Made by a program: the position numbers and the translations under genes. Under the pieces are notes generated by a model. It was not told where the DNA came from and did not search any database. It saw only the letters and a program-made list of their open reading frames with translations. From assembly GCA_964607445.1 (NCBI GenBank), contig CAZSKN010000006.1, positions 37,073-101,072 of the forward strand: a DNA stretch of 64,000 bases, read 5' to 3'. Below are positions 45,006-54,520 of this stretch, in pieces (positions within the stretch are counted from its first letter, which is position 1; every line of letters begins with the position of its first letter). The DNA comes from CALCKU01 sp964607445. GTDB lineage: Bacteria > Pseudomonadota > Alphaproteobacteria > Caulobacterales > Maricaulaceae.

Positions 45006-46316
45006 CTACGAAATATTTAAATTCTTTAGCCGCGTCCGCAAAGTATTTCGATGTATGCCCAAAAGCTCAGCTGCTTTTGCACGGTTTCCTCCCGTAACGC
45101 GGAGTGTTTCAACAATGAGCGGCTTTTCAACCCACGCCAAAGCTGTTTGGTAAGGTGTTTCTGCCTCGGTATGCGGGCTGCTCATTAAACGCCGACACGC
45201 CTCTTCTAATAAGGCCGTCAACGTTTCACTTTCCTTCTGACTCCCCGAATGAGAGATATCTTTTGAAAACTCTTGCAAAACCATTTCGGCCGTTATGACA
45301 TCATCCGAATATAAAACGGACAAACGCCTGACCAGGTTTTCTAATTCCCTAACATTTCCTACCCAGTCATGACGGTGTAAAACATTTAATGCCAAAGGCT
45401 CAAACCGTCTGTTCGCGGATTTAGAGGCCTGACTTAAAAAAACTTCAGCTAGTTCATATGTATCTTTGTCTCGTTCCGATAAGGGCGGGATTCTGATTTC
45501 GGCAACATTGATCCGGAACAACAGGTCATCTCGGAAATCACCATCAAGGGCCAATTGGCGTAAATCTTTTCGTGTCGCCGAAATAATCCGCGGTCGAGAT
45601 GTCGGAGGGATATGTTCGGCTTCGGTCATCAGAGATAAAAGCGCTTCTTGTTGGATCGCGGTTAATTCTGCCACCTCATCTATATATAAGTCCCCGCCAT
45701 TGACTTTTTGCAAGGTCAGAGATGTATTCTCAAAATCTGTCGTGCGTAAAAACGGACGGTTTTTCCGTGGCCCCCCATTATGTAAGAGTTTAGCGACAAG
45801 GTCCTTACCGGTTCCCACGGCTCCCTGTATGAGAATCGGCAAATCGCCTGACGCAAAGCGAGATACCGCTCGATATACAGGTTGCATGGCTGGACTACGT
45901 CCTATCATCGGCAGTTTTTTCAAATCAACTTTCGGTCGGCTAAGGCGCGGGTTTACACTTAATCCTGCACGCGCCACAGCCTGAGTCACATCTTCCAATT
46001 CAAACGGTTTAGGCACATATTCAAAAACTTTATGCTCACCGGATTTCAAGGCCGTGTTGACGGTATTATTAGCACTGATAACAATAATCGGCATATTCGG
46101 TCGAGCTTGGGATAATTCCGGCAAGCTTTCAAACACTTCGCGCCCCCCCATCATAACATCTGTTAGGACAATATCGCCCTGACCAGCCGTTGCCCATTTG
46201 ACCAATGTATCGGCATTATCAGTGGCTTTCACCGTATGCCCAGCCCGGGTTAAAACTTTGCTTAAGACCAATCGAACACTATCATCATCATCAGCAAGTA
46301 ATATGTCATAGGTCAT
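45006..46316 (-). CDS. ntrC: Response regulator NtrC (no GAFTGA loop)
   Basis: A 436-residue protein, shorter than the usual 470-480. The receiver has D53 and K103 (PKPFE). The AAA+ domain keeps Walker A (GAVGTGKD, 165-172), Walker B (GGDLYIDEV, 207-215) and VGNVRELENLVRRL. A Fis-type HTH closes it (GGNRAKAAELLGIHRNTLR). The segment between FLRTTDF and NGGDLYID is only about 13 residues, so the ELFG..GAFTGA loop is deleted. Rhodobacter capsulatus NtrC also lacks this loop and works with sigma-70. The start overlaps ntrB by 4 bases. Confidence 0.92.
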   Translation of the reverse strand: MTYDILLADDDDSVRLVLSKVLTRAGHTVKATDNADTLVKWATAGQGDIVLTDVMMGGREVFESLPELSQARPNMPIIVISANNTVNTALKSGEHKVFEYVPKPFELEDVTQAVARAGLSVNPRLSRPKVDLKKLPMIGRSPAMQPVYRAVSRFASGDLPILIQGAVGTGKDLVAKLLHNGGPRKNRPFLRTTDFENTSLTLQKVNGGDLYIDEVAELTAIQQEALLSLMTEAEHIPPTSRPRIISATRKDLRQLALDGDFRDDLLFRINVAEIRIPPLSERDKDTYELAEVFLSQASKSANRRFEPLALNVLHRHDWVGNVRELENLVRRLSVLYSDDVITAEMVLQEFSKDISHSGSQKESETLTALLEEACRRLMSSPHTEAETPYQTALAWVEKPLIVETLRVTGGNRAKAAELLGIHRNTLRTRLKNLNIS

Positions 46317-47434
46317 GAATTTTCCTCATCAGATACTGGTAAAAGAATTGAAAACATAGTTTGGCCGGGACGCGACTGCACTTCCACCATCCCGCCATGA
46401 GCCTGCGCGATTTTAGAAACAAGTGCGAGGCCTAGCCCTTGTCCTGCGGGTTTATTTGTAACAAAGGGTTGAAAAATTTCATTGCGGATATTTTCAGGAA
46501 TGCCCGGCCCATTATCAATAATACTGATCTCGATCGGCAATTGTTTCCCATGGGCATTAACATCTCTTTGCACAGCTCCAGAAGATTGACGTCGCCGGAC
46601 ACCTGATCTAAATTTAGTTATTAATCGCACTTCGCCTTGATAGCCTGTCTTGCGTTCTTGCGTATCCGCCTCATGCGCCCGTTCAATAGATTCGACTGCA
46701 TTTTTAATAAGATTTAAGAGCGCTTGCATAAGCGCATCTGCATCCCCTTTTGTTGAAGGTAAGGAAGGGTCATAACTTTCTGTAAACACAACATTATTTG
46801 ATACTCCAGATTGAATAACCTTACGCGAATTGCGTAATATTTCATGGATATTTACGTCCTGTAAGTTTTGTTTATCCATATCTCCTAACCGTTCCATTCG
46901 ATCGGCCAGTCGACTAATGCGTCCAATTTCTGATTTTATTAAATCGATTAGGGCCCGCCCTTCGTCAGTTTTTACGTCTTCCTTTAATAATTGGGCCGCG
47001 CCACTAATGCCCGCCAATGGATTTTTGATCTCATGCGCCAACATACGCCCCATCGCGCTTAGAGTTTCAGTGGGTGCGCGTGTTTCATTAGGCTCGCTTT
47101 CAACCCTAAGTATTGAAAATCCGATTCCCGCTTCACTCGGAAATATCATGATATGGCATCTTTGGTCGGAAAACCCATTTCTTTTGATGATATAATGCAA
47201 CATTGAAACGGGAGCTTTTGTATCCACACAGCGTTGATAGGCCTCGATGCATGCATCTGAATTTTCGATTATGTCCGATATCGGGCGTGAGATAATGGCG
47301 CGACTTGATTGATTACACCATGCTTGTCCAGCTTGATTTACCCAATGTATCGTTGCTGTCTCTGCGCCTAATAAAAATACAGGCAACGGATAATCATCCA
47401 TGAGTACATCACCAAAATGATGTGTGTTCGCCAT
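46313..47434 (-). CDS. ntrB: Nitrogen regulation sensor kinase NtrB
   Basis: A 373-residue cytoplasmic kinase with no membrane helix: N-terminal PAS (about 10-115), HisKA with H134 in MLAHEIKNPLAG, and HATPase_c with NLIKNAVES, IIDNGPGIP and GQGLGLALV. A basic, Arg-rich insert (about 265-290) sits between the N and G1 boxes, as in other alphaproteobacterial NtrB. It phosphorylates NtrC under control of PII. It overlaps ntrC and follows dusB by 2 bases, the conserved dusB-ntrB-ntrC unit. Confidence 0.95.
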   Translation of the reverse strand: MANTHHFGDVLMDDYPLPVFLLGAETATIHWVNQAGQAWCNQSSRAIISRPISDIIENSDACIEAYQRCVDTKAPVSMLHYIIKRNGFSDQRCHIMIFPSEAGIGFSILRVESEPNETRAPTETLSAMGRMLAHEIKNPLAGISGAAQLLKEDVKTDEGRALIDLIKSEIGRISRLADRMERLGDMDKQNLQDVNIHEILRNSRKVIQSGVSNNVVFTESYDPSLPSTKGDADALMQALLNLIKNAVESIERAHEADTQERKTGYQGEVRLITKFRSGVRRRQSSGAVQRDVNAHGKQLPIEISIIDNGPGIPENIRNEIFQPFVTNKPAGQGLGLALVSKIAQAHGGMVEVQSRPGQTMFSILLPVSDEENS

Positions 47435-47436
47435 CG

Positions 47437-48459
47437 TTATGCCGCCCGTAGAGATGAATTTAAGAAAATCGGTTCTAATGTTGCCAATACAGTTTCAGGT
47501 TCCGTCGAACGACAAATCTCTGACCGTAAAACATCTAAATTTTCACCCGATTGATCTGCGAGCCAATTGATATAGCCAGATAAATGCTTTCGGGCGACCC
47601 GAAGACCTTTAGCTTCTCCGTAAAAATCCAGCATATCCAAATAATGCCTCCGTAATACGTCGTAAGCCGCATCCGGTGTAATTTCTGTGTAAACACACTC
47701 TTTTGCCTCCACTGCCGGCCCGTCAATTTCGGCTTTAATTTTCATGAGGTTCCACGGCGCACCGACCAAACTGCGCCCAACCATAACCCCATCACAGCCA
47801 GAGTGTTGTAAGGCCTGTCTTGCATCCTTCGCCGTGTAAATATCCCCATTTGCAATAACTGGAATGTTAACGGCATTTTTCGTTTCACGAATGGCCGCCC
47901 AATCGGCTTTTCCGTCATAGAACTGGCACCGCGTTCGACCGTGAACAACAATCATCTGCACGCCCGCGGCCTCGGCACGCCGGGCTATGCCTGGAGCATT
48001 TCTAAGATCATCATCCCAACCTAATCGCATTTTCAATGTCACAGGGACGTTTACCGCATTCACAGTCGCAGCAATCAGATCGAGCGCATGGTCTGGATGT
48101 TTCATCAAGGCAGACCCGGAAAGCCCCGACGTCACCTTTCGCGCAGGACATCCCATATTGATATCAATGATCTTTGCACCCGCGTCTTGGGCGAGTTTTG
48201 CCCCCTCAGCCATCCATTTAGCTTCGCGTCCCACCAGTTGGATTACCAATAAATCTATGTCTCCATGACCGGCGGCGCGGGCAATAGACTCCGGATTACC
48301 CTTACTTAAAAACTCCCCTGCGACCATTTCTGATACCACAAGTCCCGGCTCAAATCGCTGCAATATTTTCCGAAATGGCAAATCTGTCACCCCCGACATA
48401 GGGGCCACAAGGACGCGGGAAGATAATCTATGCTTGCCGATTTGCAGCGGATTAGTCAT
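47437..48459 (-). CDS. dusB: tRNA-dihydrouridine synthase B
   Basis: A 340-residue FMN enzyme (formerly NifR3). It has the TIM-barrel start LVAPMSGVTDLPFR, the catalytic Cys in NMGCPARKVT, and the HGRTRCQFYDGKADW and VMVGRSLVGAPW motifs that bind FMN phosphate. It reduces uridine to dihydrouridine in the tRNA D-loop. It heads the dusB-ntrB-ntrC unit and lies divergent from ispDF with a 61-base space. The start at the ATG matches the family N-terminus. Confidence 0.95.
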   Translation of the reverse strand: MTNPLQIGKHRLSSRVLVAPMSGVTDLPFRKILQRFEPGLVVSEMVAGEFLSKGNPESIARAAGHGDIDLLVIQLVGREAKWMAEGAKLAQDAGAKIIDINMGCPARKVTSGLSGSALMKHPDHALDLIAATVNAVNVPVTLKMRLGWDDDLRNAPGIARRAEAAGVQMIVVHGRTRCQFYDGKADWAAIRETKNAVNIPVIANGDIYTAKDARQALQHSGCDGVMVGRSLVGAPWNLMKIKAEIDGPAVEAKECVYTEITPDAAYDVLRRHYLDMLDFYGEAKGLRVARKHLSGYINWLADQSGENLDVLRSEICRSTEPETVLATLEPIFLNSSLRAA

Positions 48460-48520
48460 GGTGGCCTCTTAGCCCTTAAAATAGGCTCGCACAATATTTC
48501 ATCACTGGAAACTGTGAATT

Positions 48521-49717
48521 ATGACAAAATCTGCACTTATTTTGGTCGCTGCGGGCATAGGTGCACGCGCAATGGGCCTTGATGATCATAAACGCCCCAA
48601 ACAATACCGTTTTATTGCTGGCAAACCTCTATTGCGATGGACTTTGGATGCGGCTCTAACCTCTGCACATTTTGATGTTATTGTTATCGTTCACGCGAAA
48701 GATGATGATTTTATACAAGAGGCGATAGGTGGAGCTATTCCCTTTCTCTCCGATGATGATATCACACACAATAGGCCTGATCTTATTTTGACTTTAGGGG
48801 GAGACAGCCGTACCGCCTCTGTCATGGCCGGAATGAAAGCCTTACAAGATATCGCTCCCGATTTAGTCTTTATCCATGACGCCGCGCGACCGTTTTTAAC
48901 GTCCGGACTTATGCAACGCATATTCACAGCTTTAGAGACGCATCCGTCAGCGATACCGGCCCTGCCCGTTATTGACGCTTTGAAATCCTCCGATGGTCAC
49001 TCCGTATCACGCGCCAATCTTCACCGCGTGCAAACACCTCAAGGGTTTCACTACGCCCCACTTATGGCCGCGTATAACACTCTCAAACCAAATGAGAGTT
49101 TTGACGACGATGTCGCCGTGGCCCATGCCAGAGCAATGCATATCCATTTTGTGACCGGAGACGAAACGAATTTTAAAGTAACCTATCCCCAAGATTTTAA
49201 AAAGGCCGAAACCATGCTCCAATCCCAGACATATACAGCTACAGGGTCAGGCTATGACGTGCACAGATACACAGACGGTGACGGCATTTGGTTATGCGGC
49301 ATCAAAATTCCAGCGCCTTATAGCTTGCTCGGCCACAGTGATGCCGACGCGGGCTTACACGCCTTGACCGACGCTATATTCGGCGCTCTTGCGGATGGAG
49401 ACATTGGAGACCATTTCCCACCCAGTGATCCGCAATGGAAGAATGCAGCCTCTGATCAATTTCTGGCGTATGCTGTCAATAAAATCAAACAGCGCGGCGG
49501 ATGGTTACAACATGTTGATGTCACACTTGTTTGCGAAAAACCAAAAATAAAACCTCATCGCGGCGCGATGCAGGCCCGGATAGCCGAAATTTGTAATCTT
49601 CCAATCCGTCGCGTTTCTGTCAAAGCTACGACTACAGAAAAATTGGGATTTACAGGCCGCGAAGAAGGCTTAGCGGCGCAGGCCGTAGCGACAATTCGTC
49701 TACCAGATTCACTGTGA
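48521..49717 (+). CDS. ispDF: Bifunctional IspD/IspF of the MEP pathway
   Basis: A 398-residue fusion. IspD (about 1-225) has the CTP-binding LVAAGIGARAMG and RPKQYR, here four residues further apart than in E. coli IspD, plus IHDAARPF. IspF (about 242-398) has GSGYDVHRY, GHSDADAGLHALTDA and DIGDHFPPSD for zinc binding. It makes CDP-methylerythritol and later methylerythritol cyclodiphosphate for isoprenoids, including the carotenoids here. This fusion is common in alphaproteobacteria. pncC follows by 14 bases. Confidence 0.95.
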   Translation: MTKSALILVAAGIGARAMGLDDHKRPKQYRFIAGKPLLRWTLDAALTSAHFDVIVIVHAKDDDFIQEAIGGAIPFLSDDDITHNRPDLILTLGGDSRTASVMAGMKALQDIAPDLVFIHDAARPFLTSGLMQRIFTALETHPSAIPALPVIDALKSSDGHSVSRANLHRVQTPQGFHYAPLMAAYNTLKPNESFDDDVAVAHARAMHIHFVTGDETNFKVTYPQDFKKAETMLQSQTYTATGSGYDVHRYTDGDGIWLCGIKIPAPYSLLGHSDADAGLHALTDAIFGALADGDIGDHFPPSDPQWKNAASDQFLAYAVNKIKQRGGWLQHVDVTLVCEKPKIKPHRGAMQARIAEICNLPIRRVSVKATTTEKLGFTGREEGLAAQAVATIRLPDSL

Positions 49718-49731
49718 TAATTGGATAATAT

Positions 49732-50241
49732 ATGTCTCACCCCAAACTTGCCGAAATATTTGCACGGGCTCGGTCTGTGATCGATTTGGCCACAAGGGCC
49801 AATATGACCATTGCCACTGCAGAGAGTTGTACTGGCGGGCTTATTGGTGCCGCCATAACGTCCATAAATGGGTCCTCCCAGGTCTTTAAAGGTGGTATTA
49901 TCGCCTATGACAATGAGGTAAAAACCAAAAGATTAAATGTAACGCCAGATCTGATAAACGATCACGGTGCGGTCAGCGCCGCCGTTGCCAAGGCTATGGC
50001 CATAGGTGCATATGATCAAATCGGCGTTGATATTGCTATATCTGTAACAGGCGTAGCGGGTCCAACTGGCGGTACAATTGACAAGCCCGTCGGTACGGTT
50101 TGGATGGGATTAGCCGCCAACATAAATCAGAATTTAAGCATTGAAACCCAAGGCTTTAATTTTGGCGATATAGGTCGTAATAAGGTCAGAGACGCAACAG
50201 TTTTCGAAGCCTTAAAAAAGCTAGAGTTGCATTTGAGGTAA
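49732..50241 (+). CDS. pncC: Nicotinamide-nucleotide amidase (CinA C-terminal type)
   Basis: A 169-residue stand-alone CinA C-terminal domain. The catalytic TAESCTGGLIGAAIT carries the active-site Ser; YDNEVKTKRLNV and SVTGVAGPTGG are family motifs. It deamidates NMN to nicotinate mononucleotide in NAD recycling. It lacks the N-terminal MoCF-like domain of long CinA. It is paired with ispDF, and its 3' end overlaps the convergent COQ10-type gene by 21 bases. Confidence 0.92.
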   Translation: MSHPKLAEIFARARSVIDLATRANMTIATAESCTGGLIGAAITSINGSSQVFKGGIIAYDNEVKTKRLNVTPDLINDHGAVSAAVAKAMAIGAYDQIGVDIAISVTGVAGPTGGTIDKPVGTVWMGLAANINQNLSIETQGFNFGDIGRNKVRDATVFEALKKLELHLR

Positions 50242-50745
50242 GCCAATAGCGGTCAATTCTGCACTCATATCCAAATCCGTTTTGACTAACCGTGAATAGA
50301 GGTGATCTGCGCGGGCCTCAAAACGTTGCATAATATAATTCGCGGCTTTATCAAATTTATCCCGCACTAATATTTCCAACGGTAAAGCTTTCAAACGGAC
50401 ATCGACATCAAATTCAACCAGTGTCGACCCGTCTGATAAGCGATGAAACACCCAGATATTTGACAAGGTTTTTACAGCCCCGGACCGATCAGGCTTTTTT
50501 ACAACAATCTTCTTTTTATCTAAATATACCTTAACCAAGGAGCGGAACGTTTCGTTTAAAAATTTATAAGACACGATAACATCCGCTTCGAATTCAATTT
50601 CTGAAGCCGAAAGCTTACGTTTTTTGGACACACGCGTTTTCGACAATAATTCAATAAATTGAGGGTAAGTTTCAACGTCGGCAACCATAGCCAGTAAATT
50701 ATCCGGTGTATGGTGGATATGTTTGAATATTTTTGTGGCTGGCAT
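50221..50745 (-). CDS. COQ10/START-type protein (RatA-like)
   Basis: A 174-residue single SRPBCC domain with the family opening HHTPDNLLAMVADVETYPQF and later STLVEFDVDVRLKALPLE. The relatives are mitochondrial COQ10, which binds ubiquinone for respiration, and RatA-annotated bacterial proteins. In alphaproteobacteria this gene often follows lipA, as here (13 bases), so a respiratory lipid role is more likely than a toxin. The ORF overlaps pncC by 21 bases at the 3' end. Confidence 0.88.
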   Translation of the reverse strand: MPATKIFKHIHHTPDNLLAMVADVETYPQFIELLSKTRVSKKRKLSASEIEFEADVIVSYKFLNETFRSLVKVYLDKKKIVVKKPDRSGAVKTLSNIWVFHRLSDGSTLVEFDVDVRLKALPLEILVRDKFDKAANYIMQRFEARADHLYSRLVKTDLDMSAELTAIGLPQMQL

Positions 50746-50758
50746 GTTTTAGGCCAAC

Positions 50759-51724
50759 TTACCCTAGAGATGCGTTTCGTGCCGCTTTCAATTTTGCAAA
50801 ATCGGAATCCGCATGATAGCTGGAGCGCGTTAAAGGTGTAGCAGACACCAAAAGAAACCCTTTGGCTTTTGCAATAGTTTCATAGGCTTTAAACTCTTCT
50901 GGCGTAACAAAGCGGTCTATGGGCGCGTGTTTACGTGTCGGTTGTAAATATTGGCCGATTGTCAAAAAATCGATCCCAGCAGACCGCATATCATCCATAA
51001 CCTGCATGATTTCTTCTTTGGTTTCACCCAATCCAACCATAAGTCCTGATTTTGTAAATTGTGAAGGATCACGTTCCTTAACACGTTCTAAAACGCGTAA
51101 AGAATGATAATACCGGGCGCCAGGTCTGATCTTCAGGTAAAGTCTAGGCACGGTTTCTAAATTATGATTAAACACATCAGGTCGCGCATCAATAACAGTT
51201 TCAATGGCGCCGTCTTTGCGTAGGAAATCAGGTGTTAAAATTTCAATCGTCGTTTTAGGTGAACGCGTCCTTATTGCCTCTATAACCTTAACGAAATGAA
51301 TCGCCCCACCGTCGGCCAAATCATCTCGATCTACGGAGGTTATGACAACATGTTGCAAAGCCATTTCCGCAACGGCATCCGCAATTTTTGTAGGTTCATA
51401 GGCATCTACATCTTTGGGTAATCCTGTTGCGACATTGCAAAATGCGCACGCCCGTGTACAGATTTCGCCTAAAATCATAAAGGTAGCGTGGGATTTTTCC
51501 CAACACTCCCCGATATTTGGACAGGCAGCCTCTTCACAAACCGTAACTAAGCCTTTGTCTTTGACAATTTTTCGAGTCGCAACATAGCCTTTTGATGTCG
51601 GGGCTTTAACCCGAATCCATTTCGGTTTGCGCAGAACGTCATTATCTGGGCGGTGTATCTTTTCAGGATGCCGCGCCTGTCGTTTTTTATCCGATTTAAC
51701 GGTCTTATCTATCAAAATAGCCAT
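50759..51724 (-). CDS. lipA: Lipoyl synthase
   Basis: A 321-residue radical SAM enzyme with two iron-sulfur clusters. The auxiliary cluster cysteines are in CEEAACPNIGEC and the SAM cluster is CTRACAFC. A conserved RSSYHAD serine lies near the C-terminus. It inserts sulfur into octanoyl groups on the lipoyl domains of pyruvate dehydrogenase and related enzymes, some encoded nearby (pdhB, pdhC). A basic N-terminal extension (about 40 residues) precedes the family core. Confidence 0.97.
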   Translation of the reverse strand: MAILIDKTVKSDKKRQARHPEKIHRPDNDVLRKPKWIRVKAPTSKGYVATRKIVKDKGLVTVCEEAACPNIGECWEKSHATFMILGEICTRACAFCNVATGLPKDVDAYEPTKIADAVAEMALQHVVITSVDRDDLADGGAIHFVKVIEAIRTRSPKTTIEILTPDFLRKDGAIETVIDARPDVFNHNLETVPRLYLKIRPGARYYHSLRVLERVKERDPSQFTKSGLMVGLGETKEEIMQVMDDMRSAGIDFLTIGQYLQPTRKHAPIDRFVTPEEFKAYETIAKAKGFLLVSATPLTRSSYHADSDFAKLKAARNASLG

Positions 51725-51824
51725 AATCTATAAATGGGCCGATAGGGGTTAAAACACAAGGGCTGAATAGTCCATATTATCAATGAATGCGCTAACATAA
51801 ACCCTAACCACATCTTGGTACAAT

Positions 51825-51857
51825 GTTTGCATTTAATTAGAAGTTTGCATTTAATTA
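51825..51857. repeat. Two exact 15-bp direct repeats upstream of the acyltransferase
   Basis: GTTTGCATTTAATTA occurs at 51825-51839 and 51843-51857, 18 bases apart start to start. They end 35 bases before the acyltransferase ATG. This could be a tandem binding site for a regulator or a simple slippage duplication. No known regulator motif is recognised. Confidence 0.7.
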
Positions 51858-51892
51858 AATGAATTCTGGTAGTTACAAAACGAGGCTCCAAT

Positions 51893-52987
51893 ATGTTTAA
51901 ATCCGTAATTATCCGCGACGGTCATGATAATTTTTTCACACCACTCCGCATATTATTCGCGATTCTTGTCGTAATAGGTCACAGTCATGTCGTAAAATTC
52001 AGAAGCGATATCGAGCCGATACTGATTTACCATTTCAGTTATAATTATCTTGCGGTCAATCTCTTCTTCATAGCGTCTGGATTCTTGGTTACAAAAAGCA
52101 TGTTATTTCGCGGCGATATCGCGGAATTTTCATCGGCCAGATTGTTACGAATATATCCGGCACTGATTGTCCATGTCTTCTTTGTTATGTTTTTCATCGG
52201 CCCGCTAGCGACCTCATTGCCCCTAACAGAATTTTTCGCGCATAAAGATTTTTATATGCAACCGGTTTGGGTCTTAAGTTTTCTTATTCCTGAAATGAAC
52301 ATGCCTGGAATATTTGAAAATAATGCCGAGCAAGTGGGATCTATCCCGCTTTGGACATTACGTTATGAAATCTTGGCTTATATGGGTACTGCGCTCGCAT
52401 TTTCTATAGGGCTTTTTCGCCATAAATGGATGGTACTCGCCCAATTTATATTGCCCTGCATCGGCTGGTTATTAGCCAAATATACAGGCGTTTGGGATAT
52501 ACTCCCCAGTACAGGGCAAAACATTTTACGATTTGGGATAGCCTACGGATTGGGTGCGGCTATTTATACCTATAAAGATCGCCTCTCATTTAATCTATTC
52601 GGCCTCATTATTTGTTTCGCGTTAACGGCTTTAACCCACGCCTTATATATGGGAGAGATTATGATGAATATCACCCTCGCCTATTTTGTCTTTCTGGTCG
52701 CATATATGAGGGCTCCTAAACTAGACTGGATGAAAAACCTAGATGATCTATCCTACGGCATCTACATCTACCATTGGTGTATATTACAAACTGTATATAT
52801 GTATTTTCCGGATATGGGCATCAGTACTTTATTTCTTACGTCCCTCGCCTTGACCGCGCTGATAGCTTATACATCATGGCATTTGATCGAAAAGCCTATG
52901 CTAGCGCGTAAAAAACTCTTTGCCGAGAAATTGCGTTTTGGTCGCTGTAAACCACGCTATAATAAATCCGATATGCTGCTAGATTAA
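51893..52987 (+). CDS. Acyltransferase 3 family membrane protein
   Basis: A 364-residue protein with about ten membrane helices, of the OafA/NodX type. The typical N-terminal LRILFAILVVIGHSHV carries the catalytic His, followed by FFIASGFLVTKS. Such enzymes add acetyl or other acyl groups to surface sugars, lipopolysaccharide or peptidoglycan. Here the target is unknown and no glycan genes adjoin it. It stands alone, divergent from lipA and convergent with lpd, with a repeat in its upstream region. Confidence 0.88.
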   Translation: MFKSVIIRDGHDNFFTPLRILFAILVVIGHSHVVKFRSDIEPILIYHFSYNYLAVNLFFIASGFLVTKSMLFRGDIAEFSSARLLRIYPALIVHVFFVMFFIGPLATSLPLTEFFAHKDFYMQPVWVLSFLIPEMNMPGIFENNAEQVGSIPLWTLRYEILAYMGTALAFSIGLFRHKWMVLAQFILPCIGWLLAKYTGVWDILPSTGQNILRFGIAYGLGAAIYTYKDRLSFNLFGLIICFALTALTHALYMGEIMMNITLAYFVFLVAYMRAPKLDWMKNLDDLSYGIYIYHWCILQTVYMYFPDMGISTLFLTSLALTALIAYTSWHLIEKPMLARKKLFAEKLRFGRCKPRYNKSDMLLD

Positions 52988-53011
52988 ACGACGTCGTGCA
53001 CGGAGCTAGGG

Positions 53012-54406
53012 TTAGATATGAATAACCCGGCCATACGCTTCCAAGACCGCCTCGTGCATCATTTCAGAAAGCGTGGGATGTGGGAATACGGTTTCCATTA
53101 ACTCGTGCTCAGTCGTTTCCAGCTTTCTGGCGATCGTATATCCCTGTATCAACTCAGTAACTTCGGCACCGATCATATGCGCGCCTAAAAGCTCTCCAGT
53201 GTCCGCATCAAATACAGTTTTGATAAGTCCTTCCGCCTCTCCTAGGGCTATTGCTTTACCGTTTCCTATAAACGGAAATCGCCCTATTTTCACCTCGTGA
53301 CCAGCCTCTAACGCTTGGGCTTCCGTATACCCGACACTCGCGATTTGGGGATGACAATAGGTACAACCCGGAATCGCATGACTATCCAATGGATGCGGGT
53401 TTTTTCCGGCAATTTTTTCAATACAAATAATACCCTCATGCGACGCTTTATGCGCAAGCCAAGGCGGGGTTGTGACATCCCCAATAGCATATAATCCAGC
53501 TACGCCGGTAAAGGAATAGGCATCTACATCGATATGCGTGCGATCAATCTTCACGCCCAAGGCTTCCAACCCCATATCTTCCGTATTGCCAACAATGCCG
53601 ATAGCCAGAATAACCCGGTCAAATTCAAGGGATTCTTCATTTCCCTCATGCGACAAGGTTGCAGTAACCGAGGATTTATTTTTGACTACTGATTTTACCT
53701 GAGTGGATGTCTTGATCGTCACCCCACGTTTTTTAAAAGCTGTTGCCGCCAAAGCCGATATTTCAGCATCTTCTGCGGGTAGAATGCGATCAACCATTTC
53801 GACCACCGTTACATCAGCGCCAAAGGCATCATAAAAACTCGCAAACTCCATCCCGATAGCCCCGGAGCCGATTATCAATAATTTTTCAGGCATAGTCTCT
53901 GGCACCATGGCCTCACGGGCTGTCCAGATTAAGTCCCCGTCCGGTTCCAATCCTGCTTGAGGAAATGTACGCGCGCGTGCGCCTGTCGCTAAGATAACAT
54001 GTTTAGCCGCATATTCTTGGGCATCCACAACCACCAAAGGCGCGTCACCCCACGGCTTTAACTTTGCCATACCAGTAATAACATCAATCTTATGTTTCTT
54101 CATAAGGAATTTAATTCCACCAGAAAGTTGTCCGGCAATTTTTCTGGATCGCTTTACAATCGCTGATAAATCAAACCCGGCGGTCGCGCTTAACCCATAC
54201 TCACCAGCATGTTGCATATTGTGATAAACTTCGGCGGAGCGCAGGAGCGCTTTTGTGGGAATACAACCCCAGTTCAAACACACGCCGCCCAACTCAGCCT
54301 TTTCAACAATGGCTGTTTTAAAACCTAATTGTGACGCGCGAATAGCCGTGACATAGCCTCCCGGTCCGGAACCAATTATAATAACGTCATAGCTAGATTT
54401 TGTCAT
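53012..54406 (-). CDS. lpd: Dihydrolipoyl dehydrogenase (E3)
   Basis: A 464-residue flavoprotein. The FAD loop is IIIGSGPGGYV, the redox disulfide is C43-C48 in GGVCLNWGC, the NAD loop is IIGSGAIGMEF, and the C-terminal His-Glu pair is FPHPTLSE. It reoxidises lipoyl groups of pyruvate dehydrogenase with NAD. The ATG at 54406 with AAAGG upstream is chosen; eight codons further up are open but not family-like. It lies downstream of the pdh genes, separated by an acidic protein gene and the assembly gap. Confidence 0.96.
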   Translation of the reverse strand: MTKSSYDVIIIGSGPGGYVTAIRASQLGFKTAIVEKAELGGVCLNWGCIPTKALLRSAEVYHNMQHAGEYGLSATAGFDLSAIVKRSRKIAGQLSGGIKFLMKKHKIDVITGMAKLKPWGDAPLVVVDAQEYAAKHVILATGARARTFPQAGLEPDGDLIWTAREAMVPETMPEKLLIIGSGAIGMEFASFYDAFGADVTVVEMVDRILPAEDAEISALAATAFKKRGVTIKTSTQVKSVVKNKSSVTATLSHEGNEESLEFDRVILAIGIVGNTEDMGLEALGVKIDRTHIDVDAYSFTGVAGLYAIGDVTTPPWLAHKASHEGIICIEKIAGKNPHPLDSHAIPGCTYCHPQIASVGYTEAQALEAGHEVKIGRFPFIGNGKAIALGEAEGLIKTVFDADTGELLGAHMIGAEVTELIQGYTIARKLETTEHELMETVFPHPTLSEMMHEAVLEAYGRVIHI

Positions 54407-54520
54407 AAATAGACCTTTAGAGGCGGGCAAAACAATGTCTGTACCTATAAAGGATATGCGTCAAAAATTTAAGCCTTATATGACTTTACTTTTATAATAT
54501 TTATAGATTTTACGAACAAC

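Noticed and set aside
45466..45984. 172-codon forward frame antisense to ntrC
   Set aside because: ntrC has clear motifs over the same bases; the frame has no recognisable domain.
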